A stretch of 64,000 bases of DNA, from the NCBI RefSeq assembly GCF_032463525.1, contig NZ_CP135971.1, positions 4,030,001-4,094,000 of the forward strand, read 5' to 3'. Made by a program: the position numbers and the translations under genes. This document shows, piece by piece, positions 9,334 to 17,725 of this stretch. Origin of the DNA: Pseudomonas sp. DTU_2021_1001937_2_SI_NGA_ILE_001 (GTDB lineage Bacteria; Pseudomonadota; Gammaproteobacteria; Pseudomonadales; Pseudomonadaceae). Numbering within the stretch: the stretch's first letter is position 1; each line of letters opens with the position of its first letter. The notes under the pieces are model-generated. The model made no database searches. It saw only the letters and a program-made list of their open reading frames with translations, and was not told the DNA's origin.

Positions 9334-11724
9334 TTAATGTGCCGGCACCAACCTCAACACCCCCTCCGCATGCTTCTCCACATCTCCCTCGCTCAACCAC
9401 TGCGGTACGTAATCACCGCGAACATAACCCTGCGCCTGGTCCGCGTAATGGCGGTCGAAGGGCACGCCGCTCTGGCCGACGGGGTTGATGCCCAGGCTGT
9501 GCTCCGGGTCGGCGAAGTCGATGATGCGTCGTGTGGAGGGGCCGTAGTTGACTGGCCAGGGTGCCGGGCCGGTACGGGCGGACAGGTTGTTGGGGACTTC
9601 GTGGCTGCCGGGAGCGGGGAAGGGACCGACGTTGAGCAGCCAGTCCAGCGGCTTCTGCGCGCCCAGCGGGTGGGCGTGGGTGAGGGTGTGTGCCTGGCCC
9701 CACTGCCACTGGCGCGGGTCCTTGCCGTGCAGGCCCTGCAAGTGGTCGAGGCTGGCGCGCCAGGCGGCCTTGACGATATCGGCGCGTGTTTCCAGGCCTG
9801 GGGTGCGGCGGTCGTCCCACCAGGGTGAGTCGGCGCTGGCGGCCAGGCGTGGCATGGCTGAGTCGAAAACCCGTGTGGACAGCAGGGTGTCGAACAGCGC
9901 GTCGCCCAGTTCGTCCTTGAACGCCTTATTGGCCAGCTCGTAGAGGAACTGGTTGAACAGCGTGGCAGGTACGGAGTCCAGCGGGTAGTCGCCCGGCCAG
10001 GTCGCCAGTTGCTCGACCATGGCCCGCTCGTCGTCCGAGGCAGCGGCTGCGCGCAGGTCGGCCAGCAGCGGTCGCAGGATGCTCGGGCCGTAGTCGGTGC
10101 GGGTGCCCAGTTGCAGTTGCCGGGTGGACGGCAGGTCCCATCTCAGGCTGTTGTCGCTCAACTGGCGGTCGAGCTGCTGGCCGCGCTCCGGTGGGTTGTA
10201 GTAACCGGGAATCTCGATGCCGGCTGGCGACACGGGCTGGAAGTTGGCCGACAGCACATAGCCGCGTGCCGGGTTCTCTTCCTGCGGGTTGGCGCTGAAC
10301 GGCTGGAAGCCGGGCTTTTCCGCCGCACCGCTGGCGCCGTCGAGAATGAACGTGGGGTTCACCCCGGCCGGGCGGATCGGCAGTTGCCCGGCCGCCCACC
10401 AGCCGATGTCACCCTGGGCGTTGGCCCAGACGATGTTCAGCCCGGGCGCCTGGATCTTGCTGGCCGCCGTGCGCATCTTGGCCAGGGTATCGGCGCGGTT
10501 GGCCAGGTAGAAGCCGTCGAGCACCGGGTTGTCCGCTTCCAGGAACGACCACCACATGGCGATCGGGGTCTGGCCGGCGTTCTGGCCCAGGGCATCGTTG
10601 ACGATCGGCCCGTGGGGCGAGCGACGCAGGGTGAGGGTCACCGGCGCCTGGCCCTTTACCTTGATCTGCTGTTCGCTGCGCTGCAGGTCGACCCAGGCAC
10701 CGCGATACCACACCTGCTCGGGATTGGTGGGGTTGGTCTTCTCGGCCACCAGGTCCAGGTCGTCGTTCTGGAACATGGTCAGGCTCCAGCCGAAGGCGCG
10801 GTTATGACCAAGGAAGGCGAAGGGGTTCAGGGCCTGGTAGTGGCCGTAGAGTTCGAAGCCCGGCGCAGACAGCTGCGCTTCGTACCAGACCGCCGGGACC
10901 GAGAAGCGAATGTGCGGGTCGCCCGCCAGCAGGGGCTTGCCGCTACGCGTACGGCTGCCGGCGATGGCCCAGGCGTTGCTGCCTTCGAATTGCGGCAGGC
11001 CGGCGTCCTGCAGCGCCTGGTGGCTGAGCCTGGCCAGCGTGCCGAGGCCCTGCCAGTCGGCCTGCGCCAGGGCTGGCCGTTTACCCAGCATGCCCTCGGC
11101 GTGCCAGCCCAGGTCGAAGACCTTCAGGTAGTCGGCGCCCAGTTCATCGCGCACGTAGGTGAGCAGCGGTTCGGTGCGAAACGCTGCGGCGAAGCTGTAG
11201 GCCAGGTAGCCACCGATGCTCAGGGTATCGGCGGCGCTGAAGGGCCGCTTGGGAATGCCCAGCAGGTCGAACTCCATCGGTGCCGGGCGGCTGGCCTGGT
11301 ACTGGTTGACGCCGTCCAGGTAAGCCTCCAGCGCCTGCCAGGTGGGTGTGCTGCGGTCCTGCCGGGCTACATAGGCGTCGGCATGCTCGGCAATACGCAG
11401 GGTACGGAACAGCCGGTCGGTGTCGAGCAGCCTGGGGCCCAGTACCTCGGCCAGTTCGCCGCGCGCCAGGCGGCGGAGCATTTCCATCTGGAACAGCCGG
11501 TCCTGGGCCTGGACATAGCCCAGGGCGCGGTACAGGTCCGCTTCGTTGGCCGCCTGGATGTGCGGCACACCGCGCAGGTCATAGCGCACTGTCACCGGCG
11601 CCTGCAGCCCGGCAAGCGCCAACTCGCCGTCGCGTTGCGGCTGCTTGCCATGGATGTACCACGCGGCGGCTGCGGCGGCGAGCAGGGCGATGGTGGTGGC
11701 AAGGACGGTCAGGCGGCGTTTCAT
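9334..11724 (-). CDS. hacB: Penicillin-acylase family N-terminal-serine hydrolase, HacB-like acyl-homoserine-lactone acylase
   Basis: A 796-residue periplasmic Ntn-hydrolase precursor. An uncleaved or cleaved signal anchor covers residues 5-24, then the alpha subunit (GVPHIQAANEADLYRALGYVQAQDR, typical of the family). The autoprocessing site is EGSNAWAIAG: Ser249 would become the N-terminal nucleophile of the beta subunit. The family hydrolyses amide bonds of beta-lactams or long-chain acyl-homoserine lactones. Length and position near the spu operon match HacB (PA0305 near spuC-H) of P. aeruginosa. It could therefore quench long-chain quorum signals, but substrate cannot be read from sequence. 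Transcribed alone, toward the toxin patch. Confidence 0.8.
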   Translation of the reverse strand: MKRRLTVLATTIALLAAAAAAWYIHGKQPQRDGELALAGLQAPVTVRYDLRGVPHIQAANEADLYRALGYVQAQDRLFQMEMLRRLARGELAEVLGPRLLDTDRLFRTLRIAEHADAYVARQDRSTPTWQALEAYLDGVNQYQASRPAPMEFDLLGIPKRPFSAADTLSIGGYLAYSFAAAFRTEPLLTYVRDELGADYLKVFDLGWHAEGMLGKRPALAQADWQGLGTLARLSHQALQDAGLPQFEGSNAWAIAGSRTRSGKPLLAGDPHIRFSVPAVWYEAQLSAPGFELYGHYQALNPFAFLGHNRAFGWSLTMFQNDDLDLVAEKTNPTNPEQVWYRGAWVDLQRSEQQIKVKGQAPVTLTLRRSPHGPIVNDALGQNAGQTPIAMWWSFLEADNPVLDGFYLANRADTLAKMRTAASKIQAPGLNIVWANAQGDIGWWAAGQLPIRPAGVNPTFILDGASGAAEKPGFQPFSANPQEENPARGYVLSANFQPVSPAGIEIPGYYNPPERGQQLDRQLSDNSLRWDLPSTRQLQLGTRTDYGPSILRPLLADLRAAAASDDERAMVEQLATWPGDYPLDSVPATLFNQFLYELANKAFKDELGDALFDTLLSTRVFDSAMPRLAASADSPWWDDRRTPGLETRADIVKAAWRASLDHLQGLHGKDPRQWQWGQAHTLTHAHPLGAQKPLDWLLNVGPFPAPGSHEVPNNLSARTGPAPWPVNYGPSTRRIIDFADPEHSLGINPVGQSGVPFDRHYADQAQGYVRGDYVPQWLSEGDVEKHAEGVLRLVPAH

Positions 11725-11839
11725 GCGGCTTTCCTGAAGTGAGGCGGGCAGTGGCGCAGGCTACCGCGCTGCCGCATGGCTTGCCAGCATGCCGCACAGG
11801 CATGAATATCTGCGCATACCCTTGGCCTGCGGATCCATC

Positions 11840-12793
11840 ATGAGCGAAACCTTCGACCCCGATCGGCTGCGTGCCAGCCTGCATCCCTTGCATGCCAGCG
11901 ACGCGCTGTCCCCGACCGGGCTGACCTACCAGCGCTTCTACGGCCTCGATGCCCTGGGCGGCGAGACCCCGGTGCGCAGTTGGCTGGGGCGGATGGATGT
12001 GGACGGTTACCAGGTGGTCGGCCAGGTGTGGTTGCCCGCCGATGCGCGGGCGACGCTGATCCTCATGCATGGCTTCTACGACCATATGGGCCTGTACCGG
12101 CACGTGATCGAATGGGCGCTGGGCCAGGGCTTCGCGGTGCTGTCCTGTGACCTGCCGGGGCACGGATTATCCAGTGGCGCGCGGGCCAGTATCGGTGACT
12201 TCGCCGAGTACCAGACCGTGCTGCAGCGCCTGCTGGCCGAAGCCGAGGCGCTGGCGTTGCCGCAGCCCTGGCACCTGTGCGGGCAAAGCACCGGTGGCGC
12301 CATCGTGGTCGACCACCTGCTGCATCGCGGCAGCGACAGCCCGGCGCAGGGTCAGGTGGTACTGCTCTCGCCGCTGGTGCGGCCGCGTGCCTGGGGCTGG
12401 TCCAAGGCCAGTTATTACCTGTTGCGGCCCTTCGTTACCGGCATTGCCCGGCGCTTCACGGAGAACTCCAATGCGCCGGCATTCCTGCCGTTTCTCCTGG
12501 CCGACCCCCTGCAGCCCCGCCGCCTGCCCACCGCCTGGGTCGGCGCCCTGGCGCGCTGGATCGTGCACATCGAAAAGGCTCCGCGCAGCGAGCGGCGGCC
12601 GCTGATCGTGCAGGGCGAGTCGGACATGACCGTGGACTGGAGCCACAACCTGACGATACTCAACGACAAGTTTCGCCAGCCGGAAATCTTCATGCTGCGT
12701 GAGGCCCGGCATCACCTGGCCAACGAGATTCCGGAACTGCGCGCCCGGTATTTCGAATTCCTCAACCAGCGTTTCCAGCCGCCAGCGCCATAA
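11840..12793 (+). CDS. Alpha/beta hydrolase (lysophospholipase-like)
   Basis: A 317-residue cytosolic serine hydrolase. The nucleophile elbow is CGQSTGG, the oxyanion-hole segment LILMHGFYDHMGLY, and the late acid/His part QGESDMTVDW ... EARHHLANE. This matches the PldB/monoglyceride-lipase branch of the fold. I start it at MSETFDPDRL (11840) because the 17 residues before it overlap the divergent promoter region of hacB. Substrate unknown. Confidence 0.75.
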   Translation: MSETFDPDRLRASLHPLHASDALSPTGLTYQRFYGLDALGGETPVRSWLGRMDVDGYQVVGQVWLPADARATLILMHGFYDHMGLYRHVIEWALGQGFAVLSCDLPGHGLSSGARASIGDFAEYQTVLQRLLAEAEALALPQPWHLCGQSTGGAIVVDHLLHRGSDSPAQGQVVLLSPLVRPRAWGWSKASYYLLRPFVTGIARRFTENSNAPAFLPFLLADPLQPRRLPTAWVGALARWIVHIEKAPRSERRPLIVQGESDMTVDWSHNLTILNDKFRQPEIFMLREARHHLANEIPELRARYFEFLNQRFQPPAP

Positions 12794-12814
12794 GCCCTGC
12801 GGCTTTAGCCTAAC

Positions 12815-12922
12815 GTTCGATTAAGCGCTTTGCGGCCGGGTAGGAGCGGCTTCAGCCGCGAAGCGACCGCATGTTCGCAGCAGATGCAGTGATTTCCTTG
12901 CTCTTTCGCGGCTAAAGCCGCT
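12815..12922. repeat. Long REPIN-like element, copy 1
   Basis: It starts GTTCGATTAAGCGCTTTGCG, then carries GGAGCGGCTTCAGCCGCGAA, an approximately 40-base spacer with GTTCGCAGCAGATGCAG, and an inverted REP. The same order, in reverse orientation, occurs at 61591-61704. Confidence 0.75.
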
Positions 12923-12948
12923 ATCGACCGAGGTCAGGTTGCAGGTGC

Positions 12949-13701
12949 TCAGGGCGCCAGGCTGGCGTTGCTCTGGCCGACCGCCAGACCGGCCTTGATG
13001 GCGGCCAGGGCGGCCTGGTAGTAGGCGCGGCCTTCGGGTGACTCGGCGAAGCTGGAGAACTCTTCCAGCTCCGGGTCGGAAAGGTCGCGGTAGACGTACA
13101 GCAGGGTGTTGTTGAGGTCGGCGCCAATCTGCGCCATCAGCCGCTCACGCTGGCTTTCCACCACCCCCTGGGCCTGGCCGCCGAGGTTCAGGCCGGGAAT
13201 CATCTGGCTGAGGCTGTCGGCGGCGACGCCGGCCAGCGCCAGGCTGACCTCTGCTCCGGCCTGGCGAGCGGGCAGGGCCTGGGCCAGGTGGCCGATGAGC
13301 AACTGGCGGCTGTCGTCGGCCTGCATCACCGGCAGGCCCTGGGCGTGCTTGGCCAACTGGTCGGCACGGGTGGCGGTCAGTTCGGCGTTGACGATCTTGC
13401 GGCCCAGCGGCGACTGGAAGAAGCGCAATGCGGGGGCCGGATCCTTGAGGCTCTCGCGCAGCCGCTGCGCAGCACGCTGGTCCACGGCCTGAGGGGCGAA
13501 ACGCTGGTTGCTGTTGTTGACCAGCGCCTGGAACACCGCCGGCGGCAGGTTGTTGCTGTAGCGCTGTTGCGCCGCTTTCAGCGCGTCGTTGAAGTGCGCC
13601 CGCTGCTGCGGCCAGCCGGCAGCCTTGTACAACTGGTCGTAGGCGTCTGCCCAGGCGGGCAACGCGCATAACATCAACAGCAACACACACAAACGACGCA
13701 T
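12949..13701 (-). CDS. DUF2059-containing exported protein
   Basis: A 250-residue protein with a signal peptide of about 20 residues ending PAWADA. It holds two DUF2059-like helical repeats: SNQRFAPQ/FQSPLGRKIVNAE in the first half and DLSDPELEEFSSFAESPEGRAYYQA in the second. The phrase 'FF.SP.G' followed by a small helix is typical of this family. Predicted periplasmic; no enzymatic function is known. Single gene, transcribed away from the oxygenase at 13843. Confidence 0.7.
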   Translation of the reverse strand: MRRLCVLLLMLCALPAWADAYDQLYKAAGWPQQRAHFNDALKAAQQRYSNNLPPAVFQALVNNSNQRFAPQAVDQRAAQRLRESLKDPAPALRFFQSPLGRKIVNAELTATRADQLAKHAQGLPVMQADDSRQLLIGHLAQALPARQAGAEVSLALAGVAADSLSQMIPGLNLGGQAQGVVESQRERLMAQIGADLNNTLLYVYRDLSDPELEEFSSFAESPEGRAYYQAALAAIKAGLAVGQSNASLAP

Positions 13702-13842
13702 TCGGGACTCCTGTCGGCAGGCCGCTATTCTCGGTGCGTTTACCGGCGTTTGTCGAGTTGCGCCTGAGCCGGATCAAGTAAATCCCGATGCGCGAACAAC
13801 TTGTGCGCCGCCCTCTATTGGATTGCCGGGGTTATGGCTACT

Positions 13843-14478
13843 ATGCACGCCATGCAAACACCCATCGATCACCTTTCGTTGCAGCGTATCGTTGACGACC
13901 TGGCCGCCCGTGGCTGGTCGCAACAGGATATTTTTCTGCCCGACGCGCTGACCCGCGACCTGGCGGCCGAGTGCCGTCGGCGTGCGGCTGCCGGTGACCT
14001 CGAACCTGCCAGTGTCGGGCGCGGGCCGGCGCAGGAGGTACGCGAAGGGATTCGTGGTGATCGTATCCAGTGGCTGGAGCCCGGCCAGTCGGTGTTCTGC
14101 GACCAGTACCTGAACGTGATGGACAGCCTGCGCGTGGCGCTGAACCGTGACCTGTTCATGGGGCTGGAAGACTTCGAGAGCCATTTCGCGTTCTACCCGC
14201 CCGGTGCGTTCTACAAACGGCATGTGGACCGTTTTCGCGATGACGACCGGCGCATGGTTTCTGCCGTGCTGTATCTCAATGCCGACTGGCTCCCGGAGCA
14301 GGGCGGGCAGTTGCGCATGTACCTGAAGGACGACGTGTCCCATGACGTACAGCCAGCGGGCGGCTGCCTGGCGGTGTTCCTCTCGGGTGACGTGCCCCAC
14401 GAAGTGCTGCCGGCCAGCCGTGACCGGCTTTCGCTCACCGGCTGGTTCCGGCGCCGGGGGAACGACCCGTTTCCCTGA
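13843..14478 (+). CDS. 2-oxoglutarate/Fe(II)-dependent oxygenase (P4H-like, SM-20 type)
   Basis: About 211 residues. The double-stranded beta-helix iron site reads KRHVDRF (His and Asp), with a distal VPHEVLP His, and the 2-oxoglutarate arginine is in SRDRLSLTGWF. The family hydroxylates protein or peptide prolines or other small substrates. The start is uncertain: ATGs at 13834, 13843 and 13852 are all in frame and no clear ribosome site decides; GGGG ending at 13831 fits 13843 best. Single gene. Confidence 0.75.
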   Translation: MHAMQTPIDHLSLQRIVDDLAARGWSQQDIFLPDALTRDLAAECRRRAAAGDLEPASVGRGPAQEVREGIRGDRIQWLEPGQSVFCDQYLNVMDSLRVALNRDLFMGLEDFESHFAFYPPGAFYKRHVDRFRDDDRRMVSAVLYLNADWLPEQGGQLRMYLKDDVSHDVQPAGGCLAVFLSGDVPHEVLPASRDRLSLTGWFRRRGNDPFP

Positions 14479-14518
14479 GGCTTCTGCCCGCGTTTACCGC
14501 CAGCCGCCGGGGTTGCCG

Positions 14519-15043
14519 TCAGGCCCTGCGCAGGCTGCTGTTGCGGCGCACGGTGCCGGCACGTGCTTCGATGGCGTGCTGTAACGGCTTGCACAGGCCC
14601 AGCAGAAAGGCCATTTCCGCCACCACGAACAACGGACCGATGATCAGCCCGGACACGTCGTCGATGAAGGCGGGTTTGCGACCCTCGTAGTAGTGCCCGA
14701 CGAACTGGATGATCCAGCCCACCACGAACAGCCCCACACCCCAGCCCAGCCAGGTGCCGGTGCTCTGCCGGGCCAGCGCGGCGCCCACCCACAGGCACAG
14801 CAGCAACAGCGCGCTCATCAAGATACCCAGCCTGCGGTCCAGGCGCAGATAGAACAGCATGCTGGCGCCGGCCACCAGCGTGGCGGGGGCCAGCCATAGG
14901 CTGTAGGCCGATATGCCGGGCCGCGACAGAAGAATCGTCACGGCCAGTACGATCATTGGGATGCCGAAGAAGTGAGTCACGATATTGCGTGAGTCTCGGT
15001 GATAAGCGGCGTATTGGCTGAGATGATCGACCAGGGTTTTCAT
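14519..15043 (-). CDS. Mpo1-like (DUF962) membrane protein
   Basis: A 174-residue protein with four to five hydrophobic segments. The N-terminal HRDSRNIVTHFFGIP and the later VGHYYEGRKPAF carry the conserved histidines of the DUF962/Mpo1 family. Yeast Mpo1 is an Fe(II)-dependent 2-hydroxy-fatty-acid dioxygenase, so an alpha-oxidation role in lipid catabolism is possible but untested in bacteria. Divergent from the Crp-like regulator, with 84 bases between the starts. Confidence 0.75.
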   Translation of the reverse strand: MKTLVDHLSQYAAYHRDSRNIVTHFFGIPMIVLAVTILLSRPGISAYSLWLAPATLVAGASMLFYLRLDRRLGILMSALLLLCLWVGAALARQSTGTWLGWGVGLFVVGWIIQFVGHYYEGRKPAFIDDVSGLIIGPLFVVAEMAFLLGLCKPLQHAIEARAGTVRRNSSLRRA

Positions 15044-15127
15044 TATGATTCCTGCCTGTGGCGTGGACCGCGTCCGTTCACCTTAGTCGGTTCGCTCAGC
15101 GCCCGCTCAGGAAACAAGGAAGCAGAA

Positions 15128-15838
15128 ATGACAAATGGAATACTTTGGCGCTCGCACCTCATGGCCGAGGACTGGTTCGCCCGTTTGCCTGCGGGTTTGC
15201 AGGACGCGCTGATCGGGGCCGCGGTGCAGCGCAGGGTCACGCCCGGCAAGCGGCTGTTCGCCAAGGGCGATGCGCCTTGCGGGCTGTATCTGCTGCTCGA
15301 AGGCGCGGTGCGCATGGGCGCCGTGGAGGACCAGCGGCTGACCTCGCCGCGCGAGCGCGCCCGCCTGCCGTACTGGTTCGGCGAGGTGTCCCTGTTCGAC
15401 GGCCTGCCGCGCACCCATAACGTCCACTCCATCGGGCAAAGCATCTTTCTCCAGGTGCCCCAGGCGTTCCTGCATGAGCTGTTCGGCCAGCATCCCGAGT
15501 ACCTGCGCTTCTTCGCCGCCCTGCTGAGCCTCAAGCTGGGCCTGCCCTTGCTGCGTCCGGAGCGTCTGCAAACGTTGCCCGAACGGGCGCGGGTCGCCTG
15601 GCGCCTGCTGTTGCTCAGTGAGGGCTATGGCCTGCTGAACAATGCCCGGCGGCTGATCGATTTCGAGGCCATCGAGGCCTGCCCGACAGTGAATCTGCCA
15701 CGCCCGGCGTTACGGCAAGTGCTGGAGGACCTGCATCAACGCAAGATCATCCGCCTGGGAAGCGAGCAGGTGGAGGTATTCGACGTCGCGCGCCTGCGCA
15801 AGGTGGCCAACCATCTGCGCGCCCGGGCCGTTGGCTGA
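15128..15838 (+). CDS. Crp/Fnr-family transcriptional regulator
   Basis: A 236-residue protein with a cyclic-nucleotide-binding-like beta-roll (residues about 20-130; KRLFAKGDAPCGLYLLLEGAVRMG) and a C-terminal winged helix (PRPALRQVLEDLHQRKIIRLGSEQVEVFD). The canonical cAMP-contact RxS pair is not obvious (RARLPYWFGEVSLFDG), and no Cys cluster marks it as an Fnr/Anr oxygen sensor, so the ligand is unknown. I start it at 15128, seven bases after AAGGA; an open frame extends 43 residues upstream but overlaps the divergent gene's promoter. Confidence 0.75.
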   Translation: MTNGILWRSHLMAEDWFARLPAGLQDALIGAAVQRRVTPGKRLFAKGDAPCGLYLLLEGAVRMGAVEDQRLTSPRERARLPYWFGEVSLFDGLPRTHNVHSIGQSIFLQVPQAFLHELFGQHPEYLRFFAALLSLKLGLPLLRPERLQTLPERARVAWRLLLLSEGYGLLNNARRLIDFEAIEACPTVNLPRPALRQVLEDLHQRKIIRLGSEQVEVFDVARLRKVANHLRARAVG

Positions 15839-15847
15839 GCGGGCCCT

Positions 15848-16813
15848 TCAAGGGTTCAGCAGCCCCAGCCGGTATTGCTGCGGAGTCAGTCCGGTCCAGC
15901 GCTTGAAGGCCCGGCTGAAGCCCTCCAGGTCGCTGAAGCCCAGCAGACAGGCCACCTCGTTGAGTGACAGCTGGGCGTCGCAGATGTGCAACAGGGCGAG
16001 GTTTTCCCGACACTGGTTGAGCAGCAGGTCGTAGCGGCAGCCTTCGTCGGCCAGATGGCGTTGCAGGCTGCGCAGGCTCAGGCCCAGGGCTTGGGCGACG
16101 CTTTCGGCACTGGGTTCGCCCTCGGGCAACTGGGTTTCGATGACGCCGCGTACCCGAGGCTCCCAGATCAGGCCGGTGGCGGCCTCGGCGGCTTGCGTGG
16201 CGCCATCCTCCAGGTGGCTGTCGAAGTCGCCGCAGGCGAACAGCAAGCGGTTGTCGGACGCGCTGAAATACAGCGGCGCGCGAAACAGCTCCTGCCAGGG
16301 CTGGGGGTCGACAGGCGCACTTCGCTGCAAGTGCACCGCCAGTGGCGCATAAGCCCGCCCCAGGCGGTTGCGGCAGGTGCGTACGTAGATGGCCGCGAAG
16401 GCATCGAAGATCTCTGCCGCCGGTGCCGGACAATCTGCCGGCGGGTTGAAGCGGAATTCATAGTGCTCAGCGGTCTTGTCCAGGCTCAGGCGCAGGTTGT
16501 CGCGACTTTGTGGCTGATAGCGCACGATGCGCTCGAACACTTCGCGCAACGACTCACTGGCCACCAGGGTGTAACCCAGGGCGTGGAAGCGCGTGGGGCT
16601 GACGAAACGCGACACCCGCAGCCCCAGAGCCGGGTCGCCACTGGCCTGCACCGCCAGTTGCCACAGGCGCAGGGTCGCGTGCGCTGGCTCTGGCAGCGGG
16701 GCGAGCGGGTCTATGCCAGCGGCGTTGCACAGCGCTGCGCTGTCCAGCCCCAGGGCGTCGAGTTGCTTGCGCAGGGCGCGGGTCCAACTGGCGAGACTGC
16801 TTGGCTCTGGCAT
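15848..16813 (-). CDS. AraC-family regulator with N-terminal Arabinose_bd-type domain
   Basis: A 321-residue cytosolic transcription factor. Residues 20-200 match the PF12625-type ligand domain (GLRVSRFVSPTRFHALGYTLVAS, then ERIVRYQP). The last 100 residues are the AraC double helix-turn-helix (ALGLSLRSLQRHLADEG ... ACLLGFSDLEGFSRAFKRWTG). Members of this branch control amino-acid or lipid catabolism. The target is unknown; the divergent neighbour is the small hydrolase at 17071. Ends nine bases from the convergent Crp-like gene. Confidence 0.8.
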   Translation of the reverse strand: MPEPSSLASWTRALRKQLDALGLDSAALCNAAGIDPLAPLPEPAHATLRLWQLAVQASGDPALGLRVSRFVSPTRFHALGYTLVASESLREVFERIVRYQPQSRDNLRLSLDKTAEHYEFRFNPPADCPAPAAEIFDAFAAIYVRTCRNRLGRAYAPLAVHLQRSAPVDPQPWQELFRAPLYFSASDNRLLFACGDFDSHLEDGATQAAEAATGLIWEPRVRGVIETQLPEGEPSAESVAQALGLSLRSLQRHLADEGCRYDLLLNQCRENLALLHICDAQLSLNEVACLLGFSDLEGFSRAFKRWTGLTPQQYRLGLLNP

Positions 16814-17006
16814 GCGCGGGCTACTTCCTGTCGGCTGGAGGAAAGAGGCGTCGCCGAACGGCGATCCAGGCAGATCCGTTGCCAGGTTATTCAGAGCATG
16901 GAACCCGTCTGGATATTTGCAAGTTCATCGGACTGAATGGATACCGTCACACAGGAGTCAGGCACCTTTTATTTCTAAATTGAATTAGCAAATATCTTCT
17001 TATTCC

Positions 17007-17035
17007 TTCTTGTGTAGTTTCGGCCTCCCTATACT
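17007..17035 (+). promoter_or_regulatory. Candidate sigma-70 promoter for the 17071 hydrolase
   Basis: TATACT at 17030 (-10) with TTCTTG at 17007 (-35), spacing 17, in an AT-rich stretch. The -35 match is weak. Confidence 0.4.
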
Positions 17036-17070
17036 CGCGGCATGGATACAGGCCTTCAGGAGGCGACCCC

Positions 17071-17652
17071 ATGCACAACGCACCCATCCGTTACCTGATC
17101 GTGCCAGGCTGGCAGGGCTCGCCCGACGAGCACTGGCAGACGCACTGGCAGAACAGCCTGCCCAACAGTGAGCGGGTGCGGCAGGCCGACTGGCATCACC
17201 CGCGCTGCGCGGACTGGGTCGGCGAGCTGCAGCGTGCGGTGGCCGCCGAAGACTCGCCGGTAATCCTGATCGCCCATAGCCTGGGCTGCATCACTGTTGC
17301 CCACTGGGCGCGCCTGGCGCCGCTGGAGTCGCTGCGTCAGGTCCACGGCGCGCTGCTGGTCGCACCCGCCGACGTGGAGCGTCCGGGTTGCCCGCCGGCC
17401 TTGCGCAACTTCGCACCGATTCCCACTGACCTGCTGCCATTCCCCGCGCAGGTGGTCAGCTCCGACAACGACCCTGCAGTGAGTACCCGGCGCGCCATGC
17501 AGATGGCCAGCGACTGGGGCGCCGAGCTGGGCCTGCTCAACCAGGCCGGGCACATCAACGTCAAATCCGGCCACACCCGTTGGGAACAAGGCTTCGCCTA
17601 CCTGTACCGGCTGCAGAACCGCCTGGAGCAGCAGGCCCGGCGGCGTGCCTGA
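17071..17652 (+). CDS. RBBP9/YdeN-family alpha/beta serine hydrolase
   Basis: A 193-residue protein. YLIVPGWQGSPDEHWQTHW opens it, the family's diagnostic first strand and tryptophan-rich turn. The nucleophile is in IAHSLGC (G-x-S-x-G with Ala at position 1), the acid in SSDNDP and the His in NQAGHINVKSG. Members are small cytosolic serine hydrolases of unknown physiological substrate. Translation is preceded by CAGGAGG. The activator-like gene at 17726 follows within 75 bases, so they may be co-transcribed. Confidence 0.8.
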   Translation: MHNAPIRYLIVPGWQGSPDEHWQTHWQNSLPNSERVRQADWHHPRCADWVGELQRAVAAEDSPVILIAHSLGCITVAHWARLAPLESLRQVHGALLVAPADVERPGCPPALRNFAPIPTDLLPFPAQVVSSDNDPAVSTRRAMQMASDWGAELGLLNQAGHINVKSGHTRWEQGFAYLYRLQNRLEQQARRRA

Positions 17653-17725
17653 GCCCTTGATTTTCACACCGCCTGGCGGTCGCTTCGCGTAACGCCGGTG
17701 CCCTGAGTGCTGGCGGGAGTTCTTC

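Noticed and set aside
10009..11742. A 577-codon open frame on the + strand opposite hacB
   Set aside because: High-GC third-position bias gives long antisense frames; its translation is low-complexity and matches no protein family I know, while the minus-strand hacB has full family motifs.
12841..12922. CRISPR-like repeats
   Set aside because: The repeats are palindromic REP cores in inverted pairs, not direct repeats with unique spacers; no cas-like gene nearby.
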